The notes under the pieces were generated by a model. That model was given only the letters and a program-made list of their open reading frames with translations. It did no database searches and was not told the origin of the DNA. Shown here piece after piece: positions 1 to 11,986 of a DNA stretch of 64,000 nucleotides. Where the stretch lies: NCBI GenBank assembly GCA_023238725.1, contig CM041551.1:2322104-2386103 (forward strand), read 5' to 3'. The DNA comes from Scortum barcoo (taxonomy: Eukaryota > Chordata > Actinopteri > Centrarchiformes > Terapontidae). A program made the position numbers and the translations under genes. Each line of letters begins with the position of its first letter. Position 1 is the stretch's first letter.

Positions 1-3000
1 TTTCACTGTGATTCTACCTTGTAAGATTTTGTGTGACAAATAAACATGAGCTTGAACAAGCACAGGCATTGGCATTTTTTTTTTTTAGCAAAAAGAGACT
101 GTTAGTTACAATACACAACCCAGCAGTCTCACACATAACCCCCCCTTGTCAAGCATGAGATCATAAATAATGAGCTTTGGATGATAGATACCAAACTTGA
201 AAAAAGTACCGAAAGCTTTGTGGATGCTCTATTGGAGAGTTCAGAGTTAAGTCTGGATATCAAGACATCAAAATATCAACTAACAAAGCAGCAGCAAGAT
301 TAGGATGCACAACAAAGGCTGAAGAGCCGAGATGGGGCATGTTTGAATCAAATGAATTAGATAACATGACTCGGTGGTTACGCGTCTGTCCTTTCCACGG
401 GAGCAGCCTCTGTGTTTGTTTGAAATGTGAAAGAGATGCGCTGGCTCTCATATGAAAGCAGATCACATTTCAGATTGTTGTGTACGCGTCTTTGATCATA
501 GATGTTTTAAAAGCTGGTACAGGGGTTGAGTGCTTGTGAGATGGCTCTGGTTACATGTTCCTGTCTTGTTTAAGAGTAATTACACTCCACTGTGTTCACC
601 CTGTCTCCACCCACTACACACTGCTGAAAAATATTTGCTGGGGTGACGGAGTGACGGAATAAAGGGTGGGGTTGGCGCATTGTGCTCTCTGATCAAATTT
701 CTATCTATTTCATGTCAGAGTGATAAATAGAGTGGGCAGCTGAGTGAATTTTAAAAACCAACTGTGCCACAAAGCTGCTGTTTTTCTTTGCAACTGTAGT
801 ACTGACACAAAGCTTAATTACCCATTAAATTGTGTTTTGATAAAAAATAACAAATTGGAGGAATGGACATTTTATTTTGGTGAGTTAAGCTCGATTAGCT
901 AATGATTTGTGCCATCATGAAAGTTCAAAGCCTGAGCTGTGATTTCAGATCCTTGGTGTTAGTTCAGTTATTGCTTTGTTTATCTGGGAGGGACCAAGCC
1001 TCACATGAGAGCCCCATCTGGTTGGGATTAATGTTACAGCGGGAGTTGGGTAATGAAATATTCACTATGCTTTTTGGTAATTTAATTTGTTGTTTTGGAC
1101 AGCATTTTAGCCATCAGGAAATGTGGGAGAGAGACTAAGGGGATGTAAAAATACTTCTTAAGGTAATTCAAAGTAAAAAAATCCTTTCCTTTTGTGAGTC
1201 ATAACTTTGTCAACCTTGAACACGGACATGAAGCATGAATTGAATCAGTTGGTGTGACCTACACTTCCTGAGGCTGTGATTTATTTCTGATGTTCCTGGT
1301 AAATAAACATTCATGAGTTCACTTGAAAGTAATAGAAAAAATATGCTTCAGAACATGTCTGAGAATCAGTTGTTGATTTAGTGTTGAGTTTTTTTCAGTA
1401 TCAAAGTGATTCAGTGGTAGTTGTCTTCACATTCATGGGTACACAGCAACAGGAACTGTTGAACTAATCTGGCATACTTTCAGTGTTGCCAATTTGCCAA
1501 AATGAGAACAAATAAAGGCTAAAAACACAGGACTCAAATGAATACCACTACTTGAAATACAGCCCATTTGATGACCTTTTGTGTAGTCGTGCTCTCTGGG
1601 CTTTAACTATGTGTCTTGTCATGCTGTTACCCAATAAGCCTATGTGCTGGTGTTTCCCTCTGTCAGATGAGCATAAAAAAGTGTTATACTGTACTTAGTC
1701 CATTTTCATACAGAAGTCAAAGTAAAAAAAGCTGATAAAAGAAAGGAAAATGTAGAAATTCAGAATAAAATACAAGAACGAGACTTAAATTTCAGGAGGA
1801 CCAGTGAAGTGTGTGAAAATGTAATAGGTAATTGTGGCTGTAATTATTACTGGTGTGGAGGTGAAAAACAAAACAATAAAAAGAAAACATACAAGCTCTG
1901 AACATGATTAAAATAATTTACCAGGTTATAGTCATCCCATCTCTTAAATAAATAAATCAAGTCCAATTGCAGCTATTTTAGAATATATGAAGATATGTAT
2001 GTATCAGGCCCAGTGAGGGTAAGGTGGACTCCTAAGACGTCCACAACTAGCCTGAGAATAATCAGATTTATTTATTATTATTTGTTATTCACATTATGAC
2101 AATGTTACTCATTGTCAACATGTAAACAAATAAAAAAAGTTTATTCAGGTTTGTCTATTTTATAATTCTTGACTTTCGCAGTACTTGCTTTTTATTAATT
2201 AATTAATTATCTCTTCTATTTATTGGTCATTAAAATACCAAGGCAAACTCCTTGTATGTGAACATTTGGGAATAAAGATGATTCTGACAGACAAGTTACT
2301 TTAGTAATAGACAAGATTTGAAACAAATATCAAGTAAATCTCAGTTTGCTTAACTCCAGGTAACATGGGTTGAATGCTTTTGGAGCCCTTATGGTGTTGG
2401 ATTGTTGCCCGCTTTGCTCGGTTGTTAAGCCAGACTTTGGTGGAGTGGCTTAACTAAGATTGTGTATATGGAGTACAGATGTCATAAAGGTCTTCTATGC
2501 CAAGTACAAGCACAAAGAGGAAGCAGATTTTTTGTATTTCATTTTCATATACACTTTATTGTTTAGTCCAGATTTAGATGCAGAATTTCTCTTTTTATAA
2601 TTGAGGCAGAGTCAGTACTGGCTTTAGACTTGTGTGTGATGCTAATGTCATTCACCCCGGTAGTATAACACTCTGCCAGGTCAGTCTTCTGCTTTAACAC
2701 TTTGTCAAGAATTTTCAGATTTCCATGACAATCTGTTTGCCCTCCAAGTTTTTCTGTTGTGCCACTGTTTTAGACACCGAATGACTTTTTCTGCACCACC
2801 ACAACCCTCAGGCCAAAGTCTCAGAGACAAGCTGTAACATGAAATTAATTGAGTATATACATGTTGACTTGGTGTTTTCTCCTGTTGTACCGCTGTAAAG
2901 ACTAGCCTTTGATTTTTAATGCCATGAGTGGTACCAGTGGCTTAGCTGTCAGAATGTTAGCATAGTGTTTCGAAAAAGCAATACTATTCAGTCATGTTGG

Positions 3001-3348
3001 AAAGGAAGAAATAATTATGATTTCCATTATTGTCAAGGTAACAATTAACATCCAATTGAACAGCCTGCATGCACACCAACAAACACAAGAGCACACATAC
3101 ACCATTTGCATTATAATTACAGATGTTAATAACAACCAGTAAACAGTTTTTTGAAGTGGTGCTATCTGTGCAGGCTAATATCGTTTGCCGCACTATAATT
3201 TAATTCCCCTGCAGTGTGTATGTGTGCATCTGCACATGTGTATGGAATGTGTCCATGTGTGGTTGTATTATGCCCTCTCAGCACAGGAAGGTTGCTGTGT
3301 GGCCTCTATTCTCAATTAATTACCAAGGCTAATTAAGTGGAATACCTA

Positions 3349-3362
3349 CACACACACACACA
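3349..3362. repeat. (CA)7 microsatellite
   Basis: Seven CA dinucleotides in an otherwise ordinary AT-rich stretch. Confidence 0.9.
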
Positions 3363-5258
3363 GTGTGGTAACAACCACTGTCATGGCTCAGTACTCTGCT
3401 TAATTTTCTCAGTCATGTAATGAAAATGTTCTGGATTTGGGTGAAGCCCAAATGTTAAGTGACAGACAAAGATGACAGTCTGTCATTTAAAGACACAATA
3501 AACACGATAATGTAATCGTTAACTTTAGGTGAAGTCAGTGCCACCAAGTGCCACAATGCCTGGACAAACCAGAAATTTAAACAGACAAACATTATTGGCA
3601 GCTCTGTATGAAAGAGGTGGTGTTAGGAGCCTGCTAATACAGTGACAATTTGCAAGTCATGCAGTGGTTTGGTTTTATAGTTTTGTTCAATGTTTCACTG
3701 AGTCCCATTTCGTTCACTCCACATTCATGTGATCAGACATTATCAAGGAGCAGCCAGGCTGTTAGCATAGCTTTTATACTGCCTCTCCTCCACTCCTCCT
3801 GAGGTGGTTACACCCTCTGCGGTGGTGCTTGGTCTGAGCAGTCGTACTTGGTCTGCCCTTTATCCAAAACCCATACTTCATTTTCCAACACCTGTCAGTG
3901 TATTTCTGCAATAGGTTGTTACTTGAAAGTAACAGAGTAAAACAAAAATGTAGCCAAGTTTGTATCATATGGATGGAAATGTTATTCAAATGTCATTCAA
4001 ATCTGTCATGTCCACACAGTCTTGTGTAGTTATGTTTGCTTATTTTCACTCTGATTTTTGTGGATGCTTAATGAGACGCTCAACTTTGATATCATACATG
4101 CATTTTTACTATGTCAAGACAAGTTTAGAGGCTTTAAAATTGTATTTAGGAACACAGCTAATATGATAACTGTCTCCATTTTGGACTTTGCTCCCTCAGT
4201 GGCTAGCCTTGCCAAAACAGTTTTCAATTGCTGACATCTCTCAGGCAATATGACCCACCACTTTGTAGGTCTTCCAAAAGGTGAAGCTTTCGGTTGTAAC
4301 CAGTGACAGAAAGAAGATTTGTTTAGCTTCTTTCCGCTTGCTGTTTGAAGGGTATGGGGGCACCCTTTATCCTTTCTGTGTGGACATGGGGAGAAGCATT
4401 AAGGATGAAGAATATTTGCTTTTTGTTGTCTTGATTTGTGCCGAAGTATGGCAAGACATGCTGAGAGTAAGGGGCAGAGAATGGCATCCCCCCTGTTGTG
4501 TCATGAGGCAAACTTCAACTAGATTGGATGGTGAGGGCACCAATGTGTCTCAGTGGTTACTAAAATAATTATAACGAAAGCATGACACAATTAAAGTTTG
4601 GTTTTCCAGTTATCCTTAATGTATCTAAAGATTCATTTGAAAAATAGAATAATAGTGAATATCTATTAATATGATAAAAGGCTGGAAAATGACAACTCAT
4701 GTAAAAATGAGGAAGGGAGTATGTGCGACTGTCCTTTAATTACATAACTTGGTGTAAACTTATTATAACAGCCACATTTATATGAAGGTGTCTGCTCTCA
4801 TCTCAATTTTCCATTTCATTTCCACACACCAAGAACAGGCTCAGTGCATCTCTCTCTTTTCGGCACCCTTCATCATCACAGTTGCTGCCATTAGGAGCAG
4901 CATTCAGTTCCTGATTGGAACACATGCCGATGTAGACAAAAAGAAGTGAAATAGCTCATTTTGTGTGCCATTATTAGCTCCGACTCCCATTCTAAATGAA
5001 ACACCTGGCTCAGAATGACTTCATTCATCTGAACTCTTTAACTTTACAGCTGGCACATTTCACCTATTCCAGCAGATATAAAGAGTCTCTGAGGGCATTT
5101 AGAGAAGGGAAATGGTCACATCATGACTCCAAATACATTTAACATACCTATTTAACATAACTATACTCACACAAGACAGTCCCGCTTCAAATGCTACAAA
5201 ACTCCAAAGATTTTAAAAGCAGAACCATTGCTTAGTATCATTAGCAGCGTTTACATGT

Positions 5259-5288
5259 ACTCATATTAATGACTCATATTAATGACTC
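5259..5288. repeat. 13-bp tandem duplication
   Basis: The unit ACTCATATTAATG occurs twice without mismatch and is followed by the first four bases of a third copy. Confidence 0.9.
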
Positions 5289-5491
5289 TATAATGTAAAA
5301 ACAGTCATGATTTGATCAGACAGACAGAAAGAACTGCTGTACCAACAGTGGTAACATGTCTTGTGCCAATGGCTTATTTCAGTGCCTGAAATAGTTCCTC
5401 CAACTCTATCACCATCAAAGGAGTTTGACTGGCTCTTTAGCTGGACCACAGGAATGACAGTTACGGGACAAAGGTGTTTTATTTTAAACAG

Positions 5492-5543
5492 CTAGTCCTA
5501 AAAGCTTGTCCTAAAACTAGTTTAGTCCTAGTCTAGTCCTACC
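5492..5543. repeat. Short imperfect array of CTAGTCCTA-like units
   Basis: About five imperfect copies of a 9-10 bp unit built on TAGTCCTA or TTGTCCTA lie next to each other. It is a local slippage product with no coding content. Confidence 0.65.
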
Positions 5544-6025
5544 TAATGTAACAAAAAATGTGGTTAGAGACTGTTAATTTATATATAAGGTCACTTGATT
5601 TTATAGCACAAAGCTATATTCTATTATACAAATGTCTCAAATATTACATGACAGACCAGTTTAAAGAGTGAAGTTCAGCAGCAGAGTGTGACAGTTTGCT
5701 TGTTATTTTCTTTTTTAAGGGTGCCAGCTCTCTTAGCATTTAAGATTTTTGTTTTCTACCAAACATATCACAAACGGAGCACACCATAAAAATGAACCCC
5801 CCACACACCTTGAATGACTTAAGTAACCTTAACCAAAGAGCTCTTCTCTTCCATGTTCTCCTCCTGGTGCTCAGATAGACAGTTTATTTGCTTCAACCCA
5901 GCTGATTGAAACATTATCTAGTTTGCACTCCATTTGTTGCAACATTTCTAACACTGGCTTAAAATTCTCCTGATTGTGGAGATGAACGTTATGCATGTGG
6001 TCAGCTCAAATAATTGTAATAATGT

Positions 6026-6033
6026 CTATATGT
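6026..6033 (+). repeat. Target-site duplication of the Rex3 insertion, left copy
   Basis: CTATATGT lies immediately before the first recognisable base of the Rex3 element and is repeated exactly at 9509-9516, directly after its GATG tail. An 8-bp duplication fits target-primed reverse transcription. Confidence 0.8.
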
Positions 6034-6149
6034 CCCCTCCTTGAACCGCCACCTTAATGTTACTGTGGTGGAGGGGTTTGTGTGCCCAAATGATCCTAGG
6101 AGCTATGTTGTCGGGGGCATTACGCCCCTGGTAGGGTCTCCCATGGCAA

Positions 6150-9100
6150 ACAGGTCCTAGGTGACGGGCCAGACTAAGAGCGGTTCACAAGCCCATCATG
6201 AACAGAAGAACATCAAGGACCGTTACGTCGCCCGGATTGGCGTTACCGGGGCCCCACCCTGGAGCCAGGCCTGGGGTTGGGGCTCAGCAGGCGAGCGCCT
6301 GGTGGCCGGGTCTTTGCCCACGGGACCCGGCCGGGCTCAGCCCGAAATGGCGACGTGGGCCCGCCTTCCAGTAGGCTCACCACCCGCAGGAAGGTCCATG
6401 AGGGGCCGGTGCAATGTGGTTTGGATGGCAGTCATGTGCTGGGGGCATCAACGGCGGGGCCAATCCCTGGACCAAAACTCTGGCAATAGGGACATGGAAT
6501 GTCACCTCGCTGGGGGGGAGGAGCCTGAGCTTGTGCAAAGGGAGGTTGAGAGGTACCGGCTAGAGATAGTCGGGCTCACCTCCACGCATAGCTTGGGCTC
6601 TGGAACCCAGCTCCTTGAGAGGGGCTGGACCCTCCACTACTCTGGAGCTGCTCCAGGGTGAGCGGCGGCAAGCGAGCTGGTGTCAGGGCTTGCTTATAGC
6701 TCCCCAGCTCAGCCGCCATGTGTTGGAGTTCACCCCGGTGAACGAGAGGGTCGCTTCCCTGCGCCTTCGGGTTGGGGATAGGTCTCTTGCTGTTGTTTGT
6801 GCCTCACGGGCCAGAACAGCAGTACAGAGTACCCATGGCCTTCTTGGAGTCCCTGGGAGGGGTACTTGATAGTGCTCCGACTGGGGACTCTATTGTTCTA
6901 CTGGGGACTGCAACGCTCTACAACTGTGATACCTGGAGGGGCGTGATCGGGAGGAACGGCCTCCCCGATCTGAACTCCGAGCAGTGTTCTGTTATTGGAC
7001 TTCTGTGCTAGTCACAGTTTGTCCATAACGAACACCATGTTCGAGCATAAAGGTCGGCATGTCCATCAGTGCACGTGGCACCAGGACACCCTAGGCCGGA
7101 GGTCGATGATCGATCGATTTGTTGTCGTTTCATCTGATCTCCGGCCGTGCCGTATGTCTTGGACACTCGGGTAAAGAGAGGGGCTGAGCTGTCAACCGAT
7201 TACCACCTGGTGGTGAGTTGGTTGGATCCGCTGGCAGAGGAGGAAGTTGGACAGAGACCTGGCAGACCCAAACGTATTGTGAGGGTCTGTTGGGAACGCA
7301 TCTGGCCGAGCCCTCTGTCAGGGAGGTCTTCAACTCCACCACCTCCGGAAGAGCTTCTCACAGATTCCGAGGGAGGCTGGGGACATTGAGTCCGAGTGGA
7401 CCATGTTCTCTGCCTCCATTGTCGACGCGGCAGTTCGAAGTTGTGGAAGCAAGGTCTCTGGTGCCTGTCGTGGCGGCAACCCCGAACCCGGTGGTGGACA
7501 CTGGAAGTAAGGGATGCCGTCAGGCTGAAGAAGGAGTCCTATTGGACCATGTTGGCCTGTGGGACTCCTGACGCAGTTGACAGGCAAATACCGGCAGGCC
7601 AAATGCAAGCCGCATCCAGGACGGTCCTGGAGGCAAAAACTCGGGTTTGGGAGGAGTTCGGTGAGGCCATTGAGGAGGACAATCGGTCAGCCTCGAAGAG
7701 ATTCTGGCAAACCGTCAAGGCGCCTCAGAAGGGGGAAGCAGTACTCTGCCAACACTGTTTACAGTGCGGGTGGGGAGCTGTTGACCTCGACTGGGGACAT
7801 TGTCGGACGGTGGAAAGAAATAACTTCGAGGATCTCCTCAATCCCACCAACTTGCCTTCCAATGAGGAAGCGGAGGCTGGGGTCTCTGAGGTGGACTCGT
7901 CCATCACCCAAGTCAAAGTCACTGAGGTAGTTCAAAGCTTCCTCAGTGGCAAGGCGCCGGGGTGGATGAGATCCGCCCTGAGTACCTCAAGTCTCTGGAT
8001 GTTGTGGAGGCTGTCTGTCTGGCTGGCTGACACGCCTCTGCAACATTGCATGGAGGTTGGGGACAGTGCCTCTGGAGTGGCAAACTGGGGTGGTGGTCCC
8101 TCTTTTAAAAAGTAAAAAGGGGACCGGAGAGTGTGTTCAAACTACAGGGGGATCACACTTTCTCAGCCTCCCCGGGAAGGTCTCACGCCAGGGTACTGGA
8201 GAGGAGAATTCGGCCTGGCCGATAGTCGACCCTTGGATTCAGGAGGAACAATGCGGTTTTCGTTTCGTCCTGGTCGTGGAACACTGGACCAGCTCTATAC
8301 CCCTCCACAGGGTGCTTGAGGGTTTATGGGAGTTTGCCCAACCAGTCCACATGTGCTTTGTGGATCTGGAGAAGGCATTCGACCGTGTCCCTCGTGGTAT
8401 TCTGTGGGAAGGGGTGCTCTCAGCAAGTATATGGGGTCCGGGGGCCTTTGCTAAGGGCTGTTCGGTCTCTGTACGACCGGAGCAGGAGCTTGGTTCGCAT
8501 TGCCGGCAGTAAGTCAGACCTGTTCCCAGTGCATATGTTGGACTCCGGCAGGGTTGCCCTTTGTCACCGGTCCTGTTCATAATCTTTATGGACAGGATTT
8601 CTAGGCGTAGCCAGGGGCCGGAGGGAGGGAGTCCGGTTTGGGAACCACAGGATTTCATCTCTGCTTTTTGCAGGATGATGTTGTCCTGATGGCTTCATCA
8701 GGCCAGGACCTTCAGCATGTACTGGGGCAGTTTGCAGCCGAGTGTGAAGCGGCTGGGATGAGAATCAGCACCTCCAAATCTGAGGCCATGGTTCTCGACC
8801 GGAAAAGGGTGGCGTGCCCTCTCCAGGGTGGGGTGGAGAGGTCCTGCCCCTCAAGTGGAGGAGTTCAAGTATCTCGGGGTCCTTGTTCACGAGTGAGGGA
8901 AAGATGGAACGTGAGATTGACAGGCAGATTGGTGCAGCGTCCATGCAGTTATGCGGTCGGTGTTCCGGACCGTCGTGGTGTGAAGAAGGAGCTGAGTCGA
9001 AAGGCGAAGCTCTCGATTTACCAGGTCAATCTACGCTTCCCACCCTCACCTATGGTCATGAACTTTGGGTAATGACCGAAAGGACAAGATCGCGGAATAC

Positions 9101-9490
9101 AAGCGGCCAAAATGAGTTTCCTCCACAGGGTGGCTGGGCGCTCCCTTAGAGATAGGGTGAGAAGCTCGGTCACTCGGGAGGAGCTCGGAGTAGAGCCGCT
9201 GCTCCTTTGCATCGAGAGGAGTCAGTTGAGGTGGCTTTGGGGCATCTGCTTTGGATGCCCCCTGGACGCCTCCCCTAGGGAGGTGTTCCAGGCATGTCCC
9301 ACCGGGAGGAGGCCTCGTCGAAAAGACCCAGGACACGCTGGAGAGACTATGTGTCTCTCGGCTGGCTGGCCTGGGAACGCCTCGGGGTCCGTCCCCGGAA
9401 GAGCTGGAGGAAGTGTCTGGGGTGAGGGAAGTCTGGGCATCTCTGCTCAGACTGCTGCCTCCGCGACCCGGTCCCGGATCAAGCGGTTGA
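6150..9490 (+). pseudogene. Rex3 endonuclease-reverse transcriptase ORF remains
   Basis: In an intact Rex3 element a single polyprotein nicks target DNA and copies the element's RNA into the genome. Here the protein survives only in pieces. The endonuclease start LAIGTWNVTSL (from 6480) is thrown out of frame by the G-run at about 6511-6518. The LLGD.NA box (6898-6918) is also frameshifted. The catalytic-histidine box reads STDYH at 7192-7206, where related elements have His in place of Tyr. RT motif A (8357-8389) and motif B (8540-8569) share a frame, but the stretch between them reads in another. The FADD catalytic box at 8664-8680 carries an extra G and now reads FLQDD. A C-terminal piece with YGHELWVMTERTRS is readable near 9050. 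Several other indels occur. No functional product is expected. Confidence 0.9.
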
Positions 9491-9491
9491 A

Positions 9492-9507
9492 GATGGATGG
9501 ATGGATG
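9492..9507 (+). repeat. (GATG)4 3' tail of Rex3
   Basis: Four GATG units end the element directly before the right target duplication. Short tandem tails instead of poly(A) are characteristic of RTE-clade elements. Confidence 0.9.
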
Positions 9508-9508
9508 C

Positions 9509-9516
9509 CTATATGT
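9509..9516 (+). repeat. Target-site duplication of the Rex3 insertion, right copy
   Basis: Exact copy of the CTATATGT at 6026-6033. Confidence 0.8.
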
Positions 9517-11810
9517 AACAGGCCTTTCATCAGTATCACTGATGACCTTTGTAACATCTGCTCAGGGACCACAGGTGGAACTCTGGTGTGTTTACTGTCT
9601 TTACTTTTCTATGTGCATCAGCATGCACAAAAGGTTTTTTTCATTCTGTCTTCGATGTTTATCAGTCATAGCTGCGGTGGTTGTCTTTGTCTTGTCTTGC
9701 TTAGCATTTATTTCTTCCCCGACAACACATGTAAATGCTTTCATGAACTGGGAACATGTTGGACCACCACCATGCTACATACTGTTAATGGTAGCAAACA
9801 GTTCTTTAATTTAAAGGAAATTTCGTTGATTCCTTGTATTTTAAATTCAAATGGTAGAACCAAGAGCTTATAGAAACGGTCTACTACAATGTGTTAGTGT
9901 TGATGTGAGTGAAGCAGCCTCACTGTGGAATCGACATTGCATGAGGGTACATTTATTCTATTCCTGCATTCATTCTGCCTTCCAAAGATACTATGCAGTC
10001 AAAACACATCCCTTTGTTTTTCGCAAAAGATGAGAAAAGGAACGTGTCATTCCCTGTCTTACAGCAGAGTCTGTTCATTAACAAGCATTATTCATAACAA
10101 CATTCTTTCAACTGCATTGTCAATCAATATTTCCAAACTCAAGAGGATTTTTAAAATTTCTTCCTCTGCCCTGTCTCCGTCATAGTGTTGTCAATTAAAG
10201 GTCAAAGAAATAACAACTCCTCCAATATATTCCTTCTCAAAAAACAGTGAACAAAATAAACAAGCAGGCAGTCATGTCTGTCCGTCAGGGATGGAGCACA
10301 GCAGGATTTTGTGGATTTGTTTGGTTGAGATAATTTGGTGTTTTTGTGGATTCACTATTGTGGAGTGTTTCAGCTCAGTTCTACATTTTCCACAGGTTTT
10401 CTTGTGCTTCTTCTAATACCTCTCAAAAACTGGGCTCTGCTTTGAACTACCTTTCACCTGGATGAATGAGCACCTGCTCCCCGGCTGAGCAACAGACGCA
10501 GCTTCATCTCTGTGTTAATGGCTGATGGCAGCCAGCGTGCCTCGCAGTGTCACCCCAGGGCCCGGCGGATGGGAGTGGATGGGTGTGAAAGTGGAGATGG
10601 TTAGCACTTGCACATCTGTCAGCTGGGGTTGGCAACTAACACCTAACATTTACGTATGTGGAGAAAGGCGAGGGCAGAGAGGGCAGGGGAAAAGGAAAAA
10701 TGACAGGATGACTATGTGTCATGCATTGTGTTGTATAAATTTACAGCTACCGTTTGGATGCCAAGTCTAATGGACAAGAGTTGGAAACAGATAAAATCAA
10801 CTAACTAAAGGTGGAGGCAGTGATTCAGGAGATCCCCAAATTCATGGACTGGCAGTGTTTAAGGCAACAGCGACTGGACCAAAGAAGTAATATGGTGGAA
10901 TCCAGAGTATCTGATACCCAAGGGTAAGTTAGCTTCAATAAGTAATGTCACGCAGGTGAATTATGTGTATTTCTAAGGGAAAGAAAGGTGAGGTCTGATG
11001 TAGTAAAATATTTAAATTTTACTTTAGATTTATATTCATGTTGGCAAAGTAATATCTTTGATGTTACTAGCATTTCATTACTGTCCTGGCGTGGTACTTT
11101 GTGGGCGAGAAGCTACTAAGTAGGCTACTTTACTTTAACTCATGAATGAATATCTCACTCTTTTTTGTAATTTTGGAAGATTAATAACTAAATACTAAAA
11201 TCTACATGCCTGATAAAAACTTGAGTGAACATCAGCAGGGAAGTTGATTCAGTTAGTTACTACTTTAACCAGTATACATGGATCTGGCTTTGCTTGCTTT
11301 GTAACAACAGCTGATAAACTCATTTGCAAACGGCTGCCAGATCAGCCCTGGGAGTCTGGATAAATTAGCTGACATTATCCACACAAGATGATATTTTCTA
11401 TATGATCCATCTGGCAATTTATCCATCGTAGTGAACAAGCTCACACAAGCCAGCTTAAATCACAATATATCACAATATATTTTACATGCTTTGCAGTAAT
11501 CTCTGTTCATTAGGTCTGTCCATTAATCAGATGCCCGGCTGATATTGACCCAAGTTCTCTCCTGATGTCGGTCACATTCCCTGTCAGATGGGTTTCACTA
11601 GACTAAACTTGTTTTTTTTTGTGCTTATGTGGAATTTGTGAGCCGATATGATGTTACACTATATAAATCCAGGTAAAAATCTCAATTTCAATTTACTATA
11701 AACTATAATAGCATACCTTTACTTATGTCATTTATCAACCCAATGTCTGTCAGTCACATTCAGTCTGGTGGATCTCATATGACCCTTACTTTTGTGTAAT
11801 CTGTTGTTTT
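9517..11810. other. Non-coding DNA, no gene recognised
   Basis: Ordinary AT-rich sequence with short ORFs that match nothing I recognise. A 10-bp duplication (CACAATATAT, near 11461-11480) is the only local structure. Confidence 0.65.
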
Positions 11811-11881
11811 CTACTTGCTTGGTTCTTCAGTTGTTGTTACGTGCGCTCTGAGCTCATGCACAATGGAGTGCAGCCTGTGCT

Positions 11882-11986
11882 CAAGCTCCATCAGATACTC
11901 TGTTCTGACTTGGTTGTTTTGATTCAGGTGTGGTGGATTCTTGTCCAGTGACCTCAGAGGCAGCAGGTGGAGCCAGAGGAGTCTGA
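11882..11986 (-). repeat. Dispersed segment, copy 1 (shared with 27.1 kb)
   Basis: Read on the minus strand, the blocks at 11934-11986 and 11882-11899 match 27082-27131 and 27140-27156 on the plus strand at roughly 90% identity by eye. The blocks are in the same order but copy 2 lacks about 20 bases between them. On the minus strand this copy lies in an open frame (12011 to 11811) containing RLLWLHLLPLRSLDKNP followed by a charged, leucine-rich stretch. I do not recognise the family. It could be a piece of a mobile-element ORF or a retroposed exon. Confidence 0.7.

Larger units (their letters stand above)
1..6025. other. Non-coding DNA, no gene recognised
   Basis: This is AT-rich, CpG-poor sequence with stop codons in all frames and only short chance ORFs of up to 95 codons. 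None of their translations resembles a protein family I know. The first 60 bases contain a short stretch ending in GACAAATAAA, which resembles the 3' tail of fish LINEs but is too short to assign. Intergenic or intronic DNA is the best reading. Confidence 0.7.
6034..9508 (+). mobile_element. Rex3 non-LTR retrotransposon (RTE clade), near full length, inactive
   Basis: This 3.5-kb block is GC-rich against AT-rich flanks. It encodes, in broken frames, an AP-type endonuclease followed by a reverse transcriptase and ends in a (GATG)4 tail. Endonuclease motifs include TWNVTSL near 6492 and a degenerate SDH-type box at 7192-7206. RT motifs include FVDLEKAFDRV at 8357-8389 and GLRQGCPLSP at 8540-8569. 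Two stretches, 8078-8097 and 8549-8569, each differ by one base from the Rex3 diagnostic PCR primers as I remember them, which supports Rex3 specifically. The element keeps its 5' leader region and an exact 8-bp target duplication, so it looks like a complete rather than 5'-truncated insertion. Length is about what is expected for an RTE element. Frameshifts throughout make it non-autonomous. Confidence 0.93.

Noticed and set aside
4281..4568. 95-codon ORF (MKLSVVTSDRKKICLASFRL...)
   Set aside because: No domain, no splice context, and an overlapping open frame on the other strand.
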